From Thiocapsa roseopersicina (lineage in GTDB: Bacteria; Pseudomonadota; Gammaproteobacteria; Chromatiales; Chromatiaceae), in contig NZ_FNNZ01000030.1 of the NCBI RefSeq assembly GCF_900106925.1, positions 1-40,507 on the forward strand: a DNA stretch of 40,507 nt, given 5' to 3'. The translations under genes and the position numbers were made by a program. The notes beneath the pieces are model-generated. The model did not search any database and had not been told where the DNA came from. It saw only the letters and a program-made list of their open reading frames with translations. Shown here in pieces: positions 16,589 to 23,777 of the stretch; the first letter of the stretch is position 1; each line of letters opens with the position of its first letter.

Positions 16589-16981
16589 TCAACGCGTGAT
16601 GTTCGGGTTCATGGGTCCCTGACGGGGGCCACCGCCACGACCGGTGGGGCTGCGGCCGAAGCCCTGTCGCTGGCCCCGGTCACCGTAGCCCGGTCCGGCA
16701 CCCCCATTATCGTCCGGACGTCCCCAGCCTTCACCCGGTGCACCTCGTCCGAAACCGGGACCGCGGGCACCGTAGGTCCGGCCCGCCCCATAACCTGGCC
16801 CCGGCCCGTACCCCGGGCCCGGACCATAGCCCGGCCCGCTCCATCCAGCGCCCGGATAGCCGAGTCCGAACCCGGGCCCATAGCCCGGAAAACCCGGCCT
16901 GGGGCCATAGCCTGGCCCAGCGGCAAGGACGGGAGCAGCGGCCAGGGCAGTCAAGAGCATCGCCACTCGGATTCTGTTCAT
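16589..16981 (-). CDS. Gly/Tyr/Pro-rich secreted protein, possibly sulfur-globule protein-like
   Basis: This is 130 residues. A signal peptide (MNRIRVAMLLTALAAAPVLA) is followed by a low-complexity region built from GPGYGPG units (for example GPGYGPGPGYGPGPGYGAG), then a Gly/Arg/Gln-rich tail with no Cys. Sulfur-globule envelope proteins of Allochromatium and Thiocapsa are also small, exported and made of Gly/Tyr-rich tandem repeats, and I offer that as the best analogy. The many Arg residues and lack of long Tyr runs make it a weak match. GAGGAG sits 6 bases before ATG 16981; longer in-frame starts lack a signal peptide at the N-terminus. It lies beyond the terminator of the monoheme-PKD gene and probably has its own promoter. 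Confidence 0.7.
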   Translation of the reverse strand: MNRIRVAMLLTALAAAPVLAAGPGYGPRPGFPGYGPGFGLGYPGAGWSGPGYGPGPGYGPGPGYGAGRTYGARGPGFGRGAPGEGWGRPDDNGGAGPGYGDRGQRQGFGRSPTGRGGGPRQGPMNPNITR

Positions 16982-17161
16982 CGCAATCTCCTCATTTGAC
17001 ATCTTCACATCTTGAACGCGCGGCCTCCTTCGCCGAGGATTCGGGAAGTGGAGGGCTGGGTTGGAAGCGCCGACACGATCGGGTGCTTCGCCAAGTCTGC
17101 GCGACACGAGAGACGGGGAAGGACATAGTCCCAACCCGTCTCGTCTTTACGAGGCGGTATC

Positions 17162-17191
17162 TCGATGGGCGAGGCTCGCCCGGCCCATCGA
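17162..17191 (-). terminator. hairpin after the monoheme-PKD gene
   Basis: TCGATGGGC (17162-17170) pairs with GCCCATCGA (17183-17191), and the loop contains a further short GCGAG/CTCGC pairing. It starts 7 bases beyond the stop codon on the minus strand, so it likely ends the 21790-17198 transcript. Confidence 0.6.
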
Positions 17192-17197
17192 AGGACT

Positions 17198-18247
17198 TCA
17201 CTTGACTGTCGTAACGGCGGTCGCCAGATCGGGATCCGGGGCGACGTCGGCGATGGTCGCGGCCCAGTTGATGGTCCCCGAGGCCGTCGCCTTATAGGTC
17301 GGGAAGGTGAAGCTGGTCGTGCCCCTGCCGTTGTAGTCGTAGACGTTCAGGCTCCACTTGTAGACATCAAACCCGTTTTGGGTGCCCACCACTGTTGCCA
17401 AGGCCTGGCCGAGGACGGTGCCCGGGTTCTCCACCGAGAGCGAGATCGAGATGGGCTTGCCCACACTGGCCGACTTGGTCACCTTGAAGGCTGCGATGTC
17501 GAGATCGAGCACCGCGTTGCCGGAGATGGTGGCGATGGTCGGGTTGGTGTTGGTGTCGCTCTCGTCGTCCGTCACCGTCAGCCTTACGATGTAGGTGTCC
17601 GGCAGCGTGTAGGTGTGCTCAACAGTCGATGCCTCGGTGTAAACCTCGGTCCCATCGCCGAAGTCCCACAGATAGCTCACGATCACGTTGGTTTCGTCAC
17701 TGTCGTACGACCCGCTGCCGTCGAAGGTGATCGGCACGTTCACGTTGCCTGCATAGGGTCCATTGGGGTCGGCCACCGGCATGCCGTCAATCGGCGGATC
17801 GTAAGGCAGCGGCACGCTGGCGGGGACGCTGATCGGGTCGCCTATGGCTAACGAACAGTTCTTCACGTCGGCGGCATAGATCTGGTTGACGGCCCCCTCG
17901 GTCCAGCCCGGCTGGGCGTTGGCGTCGATCTCCGCCAAATTGGTGGACGCGGTCGGGTCCCCATCTGAATCCGACTCCTCGATGGCATCCAAGGCGGGGA
18001 CGATGTTCGCCGGCACACTGCCACCGAACGCCACGCACAGGTCTTTTCCATAGGCGTTGAGGTTGGTGTTCCCGGTACCGTGGCAGATGGCGCAGCTGGC
18101 GTTGTCCGTGGTCGAGCCGGCATAAAAGTCCTGCCAAGTCTTGAGATAACTATTCTTGGCTTGGACGGGCGAGAAGGCCGCCAGCACTGCGGCGGTCAGC
18201 AGGGCGGACGCCAGGGTCCGCGGTAGAGATGAAGGCGTGTACGACAT
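17198..18247 (-). CDS. exported monoheme cytochrome c / PKD-domain protein
   Basis: This is 349 residues. The signal peptide is residues 1-30 (ending SPVQA). One heme site, CAICH (Cys52-His56), lies in a short N-terminal heme module that also has NLNAYGKDLC and an acidic, Ca-binding-like ESDSDGDPTASTNLAEID. Residues ~155-240 form a PKD domain (PNGPYAGN..., SGSYDSDE, YLWDFGDGT, VRLTVTDDES). The C-terminal ~100 residues look like another beta-sandwich. PKD domains mediate protein or surface contacts outside the cytoplasm. GGAGGAA lies just before the ATG. It follows the 1130-residue protein by 150 bases on the same strand and is probably co-transcribed. I see it as a surface electron-transfer or assembly partner; this is inference. 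Confidence 0.85.
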   Translation of the reverse strand: MSYTPSSLPRTLASALLTAAVLAAFSPVQAKNSYLKTWQDFYAGSTTDNASCAICHGTGNTNLNAYGKDLCVAFGGSVPANIVPALDAIEESDSDGDPTASTNLAEIDANAQPGWTEGAVNQIYAADVKNCSLAIGDPISVPASVPLPYDPPIDGMPVADPNGPYAGNVNVPITFDGSGSYDSDETNVIVSYLWDFGDGTEVYTEASTVEHTYTLPDTYIVRLTVTDDESDTNTNPTIATISGNAVLDLDIAAFKVTKSASVGKPISISLSVENPGTVLGQALATVVGTQNGFDVYKWSLNVYDYNGRGTTSFTFPTYKATASGTINWAATIADVAPDPDLATAVTTVK

Positions 18248-18397
18248 GGTTCGGTTCCTCCAAGAATCGCTGTTTGATGGATTTCCGCTCCGGCAGGGTC
18301 CTGTCGGTTTGTCCGAGGTTCTGCGCGGGGCGGCGGCTGCGATCGGTTGAGGGTTGGGGCCTCCTGCCCGGGGTTTCCGGGCAGGCGGGATGCGGGG

Positions 18398-21300
18398 TTA
18401 CGGATTGGCCGGCGTGCCGTCTCCCGAGCCCTGGCCGAAGACCCAGGCGTCCACCGGGATGTAGTCGTCAAGCCACCAGATGCGGCGGGCCATGGCGTCG
18501 GACTCTGTCGCCACGCCGTCTTCAACGAGCAGCTGCGTCCAGGCACCGTACAGGAACTGGCCGCCGGGGTTGGCCGTCAGGCTGGACTCGCTGGCCTCCA
18601 GACCGGGTTTGCCCTGCTCCATCTGGTCGAACTCGTTGCAGAACCCGGAATTGATCAGCTCCGCGGGCACCTTGTCGTCCTCGTGCGGGTCGGACGGGTA
18701 GCAGACGCTGAGGTCGGTCTCTTCGGCCCAGACCTGGTAGTCGTCACCGAAGTTGACTGCCCGGCTGTAGAAGAGATCGAGCGGCTCCGGCTCGCCCTCG
18801 GCGGCGGTGGTGTTGTCACCCGTTTCGTACACCACGAAGAAGCGCGACGGATTGCGCACGTCCTCGCCGTAGGGATTCACCCCATTGCCGAACAGATCCA
18901 GCGTGTTCGGGACGCCCTGAGGCGAGCCGGTGATGGCGAAGCGCGGGTCCAGCGTCGTGATCCGCATGGCCTGGTGCTGCGTCACGTTGCGAGCCTGCTC
19001 GGCGGCGCCTGCGGCGTAGCTGTTGCACACCCTGGGCTCGACCAGGTCGCCGGAGGCCTGGGTCTGGCTGCTGCGGAAGGTCTCGCAGGCCACAGTGCCG
19101 TCGCCGCCGTACTTGGTCTTGTCGTTCGGATCCCAGTAGGTGTACTTGCTGGGCAGGGTCGTCCAGGTCGTGCCGCCGGTGAAGGAGCGCCGGATGTAGA
19201 GCTCGTAGCGGTCGTTGCCTACCGCGTTGAGGCGCCAGTTGGGCGACCAAGCGTAGAGCATCATGACCATGTCGCCGTCCAGGAAGCCGCGGTGACCCTT
19301 CGCCACGTCGAGCGGGTTGTACCAGGATTGGTCGCGCAGGGTACCCGTGGTGCCGGCCTTCGAGCTCGTGTCGGTCCTCAGGTCGTTGTCGCAGGTGTAC
19401 AGCGTCGTACCTTCAGTCGCGGTCACCGTGGTAAAACTGGCCGGACACTGGTGCCAGGACAGGACCTTCGTCTTGTTGGGCGTGACGTTGCTGCCCTGCA
19501 GGATCGGGTTGGTGTCGCCGATACCGAACGTCGTCCCACCGCTCAGGTTGACCTGCGGGCAGAGAACTGATTCGCCGGTTCCCGAATCCTGACAGGTGTC
19601 CGGGACCATGGCCGACAGGTTGATGGCCGAATCCAGGCAGAGACCGCCGGGATAATAAGGGTTGGCGGTCTCGCCCCAGGTCTTGCACTCCATGTTACGG
19701 AAGGCGTAAGGGTTGCCGTACGTCGTCAGGGTCCACTTGCCTTTGTTGGGTATCACGATACGCCGGGCCATGACGTCGGCCGGGCCGCCCTGGTTCATCT
19801 GACCCTGTTTCCAGCTCGGCAGGGCCAGCAGGCCGTAACCGGCCTTCGACGTGTCTTTGTGCACCTTGTAGATGTCCTGCCCCAGCCAACTGCCGCGGCG
19901 GGCGATCTCGGTGTTGTAGATGTTGAAGTTGTAGTCGCCGAAGTCCCAGAAATCGACGGTACTGCGTGCCGGGTAGAATGCCCCGGTCATCCAGTCAACC
20001 TCCGGCTGGTTGAGCTGATGGCCCGGGAAGGTCAGGTTGGTCAGCAGGGTATCCTGGGTCTTGCCGCCGACCTTGTCGCCGATCTTCATGCTGAAGGTGA
20101 TGTACTTGATGTTCTTGCCGTCGTCGAAGGTGAAGCAGTCGGGGTCGCTGTTGCCGTCCTGCACACAGGCGTTGCCGGTGTCGTCGAAGGTGAAGGCGCC
20201 GAGGCCCTTGTCCTCCTCGAGCACTACCGCGACGAAGGCGCTGTCGATGACCGCATCCTTGACCTTGCCGGTGGAGTCGTAGCCGTAGACCGCCAGACGC
20301 GGGCGGGTAGCGGCGGTGTTGCCCACCAGCGGCAGGTTGTCCTGGGTGACGCAGAGGTCGGTTTCCTGAGGATTGGCCTGACCGGTCGTGACCGTGACGA
20401 TGGTCGCGCACAGGTCCTTCAGCCCGTAGTCCATCGGGGCCTCTGCGTTCACGTCTGGGAAGACCGGTACTTTGGTCGGGTCCGTGATGGTGCCCACGAG
20501 CGCAGAGCCGTAGCAGTACGGCTTCGGATTCGTCACATTGCACTTGGCGTTATCGGTCAGCCGCATGGGCATGGCGAAGGGCACGAAGGGCTTGGGCTTC
20601 TGGGTGATGTCGCCGATCGCCGCAGCCTCGTACTCCGCGAACGTCATGGGCGTGGCGCCGGTCTCGTCGGACGGATTTTGCACCGCGTCGAAGTGCTTGG
20701 CGTCGATGTAGGAGTACCAGACGTCGGTCTGACTGTTGGCGACCGCGCCGCTCCAGCCCTCGCCGGGACCTTCACCCTGACCGCCGCGCAGTCCTTCGGG
20801 ATCCTCCTGCCAGGTGATGGCGCAGCCTGCACCGTCGACGCATACGGTCTCTATGCGGTTGACGTCGCGCACGCCGGAGGTCAGGCGCTCGGCCTTGAAC
20901 CAGCGCATGTAGCTCGACTCGGTCTGCTCCGTTGTGCGCGGGTCGTCGCCCTGGTTCAGCACGCCCCGGGCGGTCCAGAGGCAGGCGTAGGGCACCTCGC
21001 CGACCGCCTGATTGGGCTCGTAGTCGTCCTCCTCGGCATAGTTGACCGAGCCCTGGGAGCCGCCGACGCCGAACATGTCGATGAGGTACAGGTCGTCCGG
21101 CGAGGCCGTGGCCAGGTCGATACCTAGGTAGCTGGCAATGCCCGCGCGGCGGGTGATCTGTTCAGGTGTGGCCTCCGGGTTGTCCAGGGAGTAGCTCGGT
21201 TGTCCGCTCGCGCAATAGCGGCTCGGCCAGGCGACCAGGACCTTGTTGCCGGCGATGGTGTGGAACATGTTGAGCACATCGCCGGGATAGGCGGTCTCCG

Positions 21301-21790
21301 CGATCAGCGGCACGTCCGTCCGGGTGATGTTGCAGTTGGCGCTATCGCAGGACGTCTCGGTGGCCGACTCGGAAAGATTGGTCTCCTTCCAGGTCACGCC
21401 GTCGTCCAGGCTCACCGCGGCGTAGGCATCGCGTTTGCCGTGGCCGACGAAGCCGACGCCCTCGACCTCCTCGAACGGGCCGTACATGTAGACGCCGACC
21501 AGGGGCTTGGCGAGGGTGCGTGTTGTGACAGGGGCATCGTCGGCGTTGAAGTAATCGCCTAGGGCCTCGGACCCGTCGGACTTCTGGGCGGTCACATAGA
21601 ACTTCATCTGGGCGATGAAGGCGTGCTCGGCCTCGTCGATGTAACCCTCGACCGTCGGCTGGCTGATGTTGGACATACGCTTGCTGACGGGGCCGCCGTC
21701 GCCGTTTCCGCCGTCGTCGCCAAGCGCCGTGCCGGCTGATCCGGCGATGAGCGTCATCGCGACGCTCAAGGGCAGTAGTTTCGCTCTCAT
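18398..21790 (-). CDS. 1130-residue secreted protein with Asp-box-like motifs (sialidase-type propeller)
   Basis: This is a very large exported protein of unknown function. Signal peptide MRAKLLPLSVAMTLIAGSAG...ALG is followed by GDDGGNGDGG. Asp-box-type motifs occur at residue ~127 (SLDDGVTW) and ~869 (SFTGGTTW), which suggests a sialidase-like beta-propeller, though catalytic Arg/Tyr residues cannot be assigned. Many Cys occur as spaced pairs (CDSANC, CVDGAGC, CNVTNPKPYC, CVQDGNSDPDC), consistent with disulfides, and there is no CXXCH. It resembles proteins labelled choice-of-anchor O in databases, as far as I recall. AGGAG lies near ATG 21790; an upstream open frame to 22288 overlaps the regulator gene and lacks protein character. 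It probably forms an operon with the monoheme-PKD gene downstream. Confidence 0.8.
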   Translation of the reverse strand: MRAKLLPLSVAMTLIAGSAGTALGDDGGNGDGGPVSKRMSNISQPTVEGYIDEAEHAFIAQMKFYVTAQKSDGSEALGDYFNADDAPVTTRTLAKPLVGVYMYGPFEEVEGVGFVGHGKRDAYAAVSLDDGVTWKETNLSESATETSCDSANCNITRTDVPLIAETAYPGDVLNMFHTIAGNKVLVAWPSRYCASGQPSYSLDNPEATPEQITRRAGIASYLGIDLATASPDDLYLIDMFGVGGSQGSVNYAEEDDYEPNQAVGEVPYACLWTARGVLNQGDDPRTTEQTESSYMRWFKAERLTSGVRDVNRIETVCVDGAGCAITWQEDPEGLRGGQGEGPGEGWSGAVANSQTDVWYSYIDAKHFDAVQNPSDETGATPMTFAEYEAAAIGDITQKPKPFVPFAMPMRLTDNAKCNVTNPKPYCYGSALVGTITDPTKVPVFPDVNAEAPMDYGLKDLCATIVTVTTGQANPQETDLCVTQDNLPLVGNTAATRPRLAVYGYDSTGKVKDAVIDSAFVAVVLEEDKGLGAFTFDDTGNACVQDGNSDPDCFTFDDGKNIKYITFSMKIGDKVGGKTQDTLLTNLTFPGHQLNQPEVDWMTGAFYPARSTVDFWDFGDYNFNIYNTEIARRGSWLGQDIYKVHKDTSKAGYGLLALPSWKQGQMNQGGPADVMARRIVIPNKGKWTLTTYGNPYAFRNMECKTWGETANPYYPGGLCLDSAINLSAMVPDTCQDSGTGESVLCPQVNLSGGTTFGIGDTNPILQGSNVTPNKTKVLSWHQCPASFTTVTATEGTTLYTCDNDLRTDTSSKAGTTGTLRDQSWYNPLDVAKGHRGFLDGDMVMMLYAWSPNWRLNAVGNDRYELYIRRSFTGGTTWTTLPSKYTYWDPNDKTKYGGDGTVACETFRSSQTQASGDLVEPRVCNSYAAGAAEQARNVTQHQAMRITTLDPRFAITGSPQGVPNTLDLFGNGVNPYGEDVRNPSRFFVVYETGDNTTAAEGEPEPLDLFYSRAVNFGDDYQVWAEETDLSVCYPSDPHEDDKVPAELINSGFCNEFDQMEQGKPGLEASESSLTANPGGQFLYGAWTQLLVEDGVATESDAMARRIWWLDDYIPVDAWVFGQGSGDGTPANP

Positions 21791-22014
21791 TGGATTTCTC
21801 CTGACCGTCTGTGACATCCAGGGTGTACCGGAACGGAATAGGCCCGGCTTGGCCTGCTCGTTCTCATTGCCGGAGCTTCCCTTTCCTTGCCGGCCTCCCG
21901 GGCAGCGTGGTGCTCCGGAGGCGCGGCGAATCGTGGTCGTCCGCAGGCGTGGGCCTCGGGCGGATAAGGTGTTCCGGCAGTCATCGGCGTGCCGGGGCGT
22001 TTGGAGGGTGGTTT

Positions 22015-22764
22015 TCATGACATCGCGTCCAGATCGCACTCGTAGGTGCGCGGGGCCACTCGGCGCAGCGCTTTGCCGCGCTTGAGTTCGGCGAGGGCGC
22101 GGCTGACCGATTCGCGGGAGGCACCCAGGATGTTGGCGAGATCGGCCATCGGCGGCAGCTCGAGCCGATTGCCCTCGGCCGCATCCATCTCGGCGAGTAC
22201 GCGCACCAAGCGTCTGACACGCTCGTGCAATGCTCCGGCGCCGAGCTCGGCGAGCCAGCGATCGGCCTCGATGACCTGGTGCTCCCACTGCCCGACCATC
22301 CGGTCCGAGAGTTGGATGTTGCGCGCCTGCAGCTCATCGAAGACGCCCAGCGGGATCCGGCAAACCTCAAGCTCGCGCAGTGCGACGGCGGTGTGCCAAT
22401 AGAGCCCATGGGTCACGGCCTCGAGCCCGGTCGCCGTGCCGCAACCGAGCAGTCGCACGATGCGGTCTCCTTCGGTGGAGCTGTGCTTGATCAGCTTGAG
22501 CATCCCGCGGCGGATGCTGTACACCGCGTCGGCGGGCTGGTCCTGCTCGTAGAGAATGGTGTTTTTGGGACAAACAGCGCTGCGAATCGGGAGGAAGATG
22601 TGCTCGAAGTCGGGGCCGCGCAGGGCCGAGAAGAGCGCTTGGCGACGCACCGCACAGTGGCGGCAGTCCGCCAGGATGTCCCAACGCAGGTCACCGCAGT
22701 CCGGGCTCGCGACGCCGTTCAGGGGCTCGCCGGTCTTATGGAGATCCATTGTCTGGTCGGACAT
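22015..22764 (-). CDS. Crp/Fnr family regulator 2, Cys-rich, CRP-like recognition helix
   Basis: This is 249 residues, the length of E. coli FNR. N-terminal Cys23, Cys34 and Cys37 (DILADCRHCAVRRQAL) plus Cys65 and a central Cys107 (RLLGCGTATGLE) could bind an Fe-S cluster, though the spacing differs from FNR. The sensor beta-roll (NTILYEQDQPADAVYSIRRG) is followed by HTH_CRP with recognition segment GASRESVSRALAEL. Arg-Glu-x-x-x-Arg there corresponds to the CRP residues that read TGTGA, so this protein is the best candidate for the three TGTGA-N6-TCACA sites nearby. I start it at 22764 (GAGGG 8 bases upstream); 22770 is too close to that site. It lies 224 bases upstream of the giant secreted protein on the same strand. 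Confidence 0.87.
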   Translation of the reverse strand: MSDQTMDLHKTGEPLNGVASPDCGDLRWDILADCRHCAVRRQALFSALRGPDFEHIFLPIRSAVCPKNTILYEQDQPADAVYSIRRGMLKLIKHSSTEGDRIVRLLGCGTATGLEAVTHGLYWHTAVALRELEVCRIPLGVFDELQARNIQLSDRMVGQWEHQVIEADRWLAELGAGALHERVRRLVRVLAEMDAAEGNRLELPPMADLANILGASRESVSRALAELKRGKALRRVAPRTYECDLDAMS

Positions 22765-22844
22765 GATCATCACCCTCGGTGCAATGGACGCCGTGCCTCT
22801 GGGCTTCGGCTCGGCCGCCCGTGCTATAAAAACTAGACGAGAAA

Positions 22845-22860
22845 TGTGATCAATTGCACA
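22845..22860 (-). promoter_or_regulatory. Crp-like palindrome upstream of Crp/Fnr regulator 2
   Basis: TGTGATCAATTGCACA matches TGTGA-N6-TCACA with one change (G for T). Its centre is about 88 bases upstream of the regulator start at 22764, so autoregulation is possible. A minus-strand TATAGC (complement of 22823-22828) might serve as -10, but its spacing to the site is not the classical one. Confidence 0.6.
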
Positions 22861-23087
22861 AGGCACGAATCCGAAAATTGACGATCTGCAATTTCTCGGA
22901 CGGTACGTAGAATTCGGTATGACCTTTTCGGTTTGTACGTTTCGTTCAAAATCTCGGCGCCGCAGGCGCGGCGTAGCGGGAAATATAGACTTCGGCTGCT
23001 GCCCCGATTTATGGATTACGGGGGTGAAGAAGTCGGGATTAGGTGATGCCGATTCGCGACCTTCTAATGAGGAAGGCAACTGCAGAT

Positions 23088-23103
23088 TGTGATGAAAGTC
23101 ACT
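23088..23103 (+). promoter_or_regulatory. Crp-like palindrome at class II position before the small secreted protein
   Basis: TGTGATGAAAGTCACT matches TGTGA-N6-TCACA with one change at the last base. TATTGT at 23125-23130 fits a -10 box placed exactly where class II activation (site centred at -41.5) predicts, with a start of transcription near 23137. Confidence 0.65.
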
Positions 23104-23165
23104 GCAGGAAACTGCGGTAAGACCTATTGTTCCTCATGCGAAATGCAACAACAGAGTGGATTAAA

Positions 23166-23405
23166 ATGAGAGTAAAGCTGCTGATTTCTATTATGCTTTT
23201 TGTTTTCGCGACGGCTTCCATCGCCGGAGGAGACAACAATCGAAAGGGTGCGCCGGAGGATAACTGGCTGGGCGACTCGAATACGGACGACACCCAACGT
23301 GCCCTGGTCGTGAAATGCCCCGAGAACACGACGCCGGGAGCTGTAGATTTCTTGCCGGACGAAGAGGGTGCCGTCATCGTCGTCGAGTGCAATTACGACA
23401 ATTAG
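23166..23405 (+). CDS. small secreted protein, 79 residues, unknown
   Basis: I do not recognise this family. From ATG 23166 the protein starts with a strong signal peptide (MRVKLLISIMLFVFATASIA) and leaves a ~58-residue acidic mature part containing Asn/Asp-rich EDNWLGDSNTDD and two Cys (KCPENT and VECNYDN at the end), which could form one disulfide. Its codon use and AT content around the start are less GC-rich than its neighbours. ATG 23136 is also in frame but would lie at the predicted transcription start (about 23137), so I prefer 23166. A hairpin follows the stop. Its place between regulator 2 and the octaheme gene, under a Crp-like site, suggests it belongs to the cytochrome system. 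Confidence 0.7.
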   Translation: MRVKLLISIMLFVFATASIAGGDNNRKGAPEDNWLGDSNTDDTQRALVVKCPENTTPGAVDFLPDEEGAVIVVECNYDN

Positions 23406-23777
23406 CGAACCAAGAATGCCGGCCTGAACAGACCCGTCAAACCCCGACGGGTCAGATCGGTTTACTCGGCTCGACAAGACCCTGCCGCATCCCTAGCCCC
23501 TTTTCGCCTTCCGAGTCGACCGCCCTCGATAGACCCCTGCGCTTTTCCGCATCCTTCCCCGCCGGACGTCCGTTTCCTCGTTACCCGGCCGATTTTTAAC
23601 CATTCGCAATTTTTCGGTCGCTTGCCGCGTGCTTTTCTACGCAATCCGGCAAAACTCAAAATGCGTACCGCTCGCCGGGACCGGGGCAGCATCCCCATTC
23701 GCCCAGCGCGGGAGCAGGCTACTGCGAGGCGCTCTTTGGAGCGCTTGGATTCACGGCGAATGCGGGAGGAACGAGCG
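23406..23777. other. region upstream of the octaheme cytochrome gene
   Basis: This is 372 bases. It begins with the hairpin at 23431-23453. An in-frame extension of the octaheme gene reaches back to 23622 but is a basic, Arg-rich stretch ahead of the signal peptide and is unlikely to be translated. I see no Crp-like palindrome. Confidence 0.5.
23431..23453 (+). terminator. hairpin after the small secreted protein
   Basis: GACCCGTC (23431-23438) pairs with GACGGGTC (23446-23453) around a 7-base loop, 25 bases past the stop. There is no T-run. Confidence 0.5.

Larger units (their letters stand above)
22765..23165. other. divergent control region between regulator 2 and the small secreted protein
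   Basis: This is 401 bases with two Crp-like palindromes (22845-22860 and 23088-23103), a CGCCGC/GCGGCG hairpin (22958-22973) and AT-rich runs, but no supported gene. It should contain the promoters of both flanking genes. Confidence 0.65.

Noticed and set aside
16780-16930. A short tandem repeat that could be mistaken for a CRISPR array
   Set aside because: The repeats are in frame and encode GPGYGPG units of a secreted protein; there are no uniform spacers and no cas gene.
18347-21127. Long plus-strand frames (18347-19570 and 19859-21127) opposite the 1130-residue secreted protein
   Set aside because: They have Val/Gly/Arg/Asp-biased composition and no signal or domain, whereas the minus-strand frame has a signal peptide, Cys pairs and Asp-box motifs.
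22015-22288. An N-terminal extension of the 1130-residue secreted protein up to 22288
   Set aside because: It overlaps the regulator gene, is Arg-rich and would bury the signal peptide; the start at 21790 has a good ribosome site.
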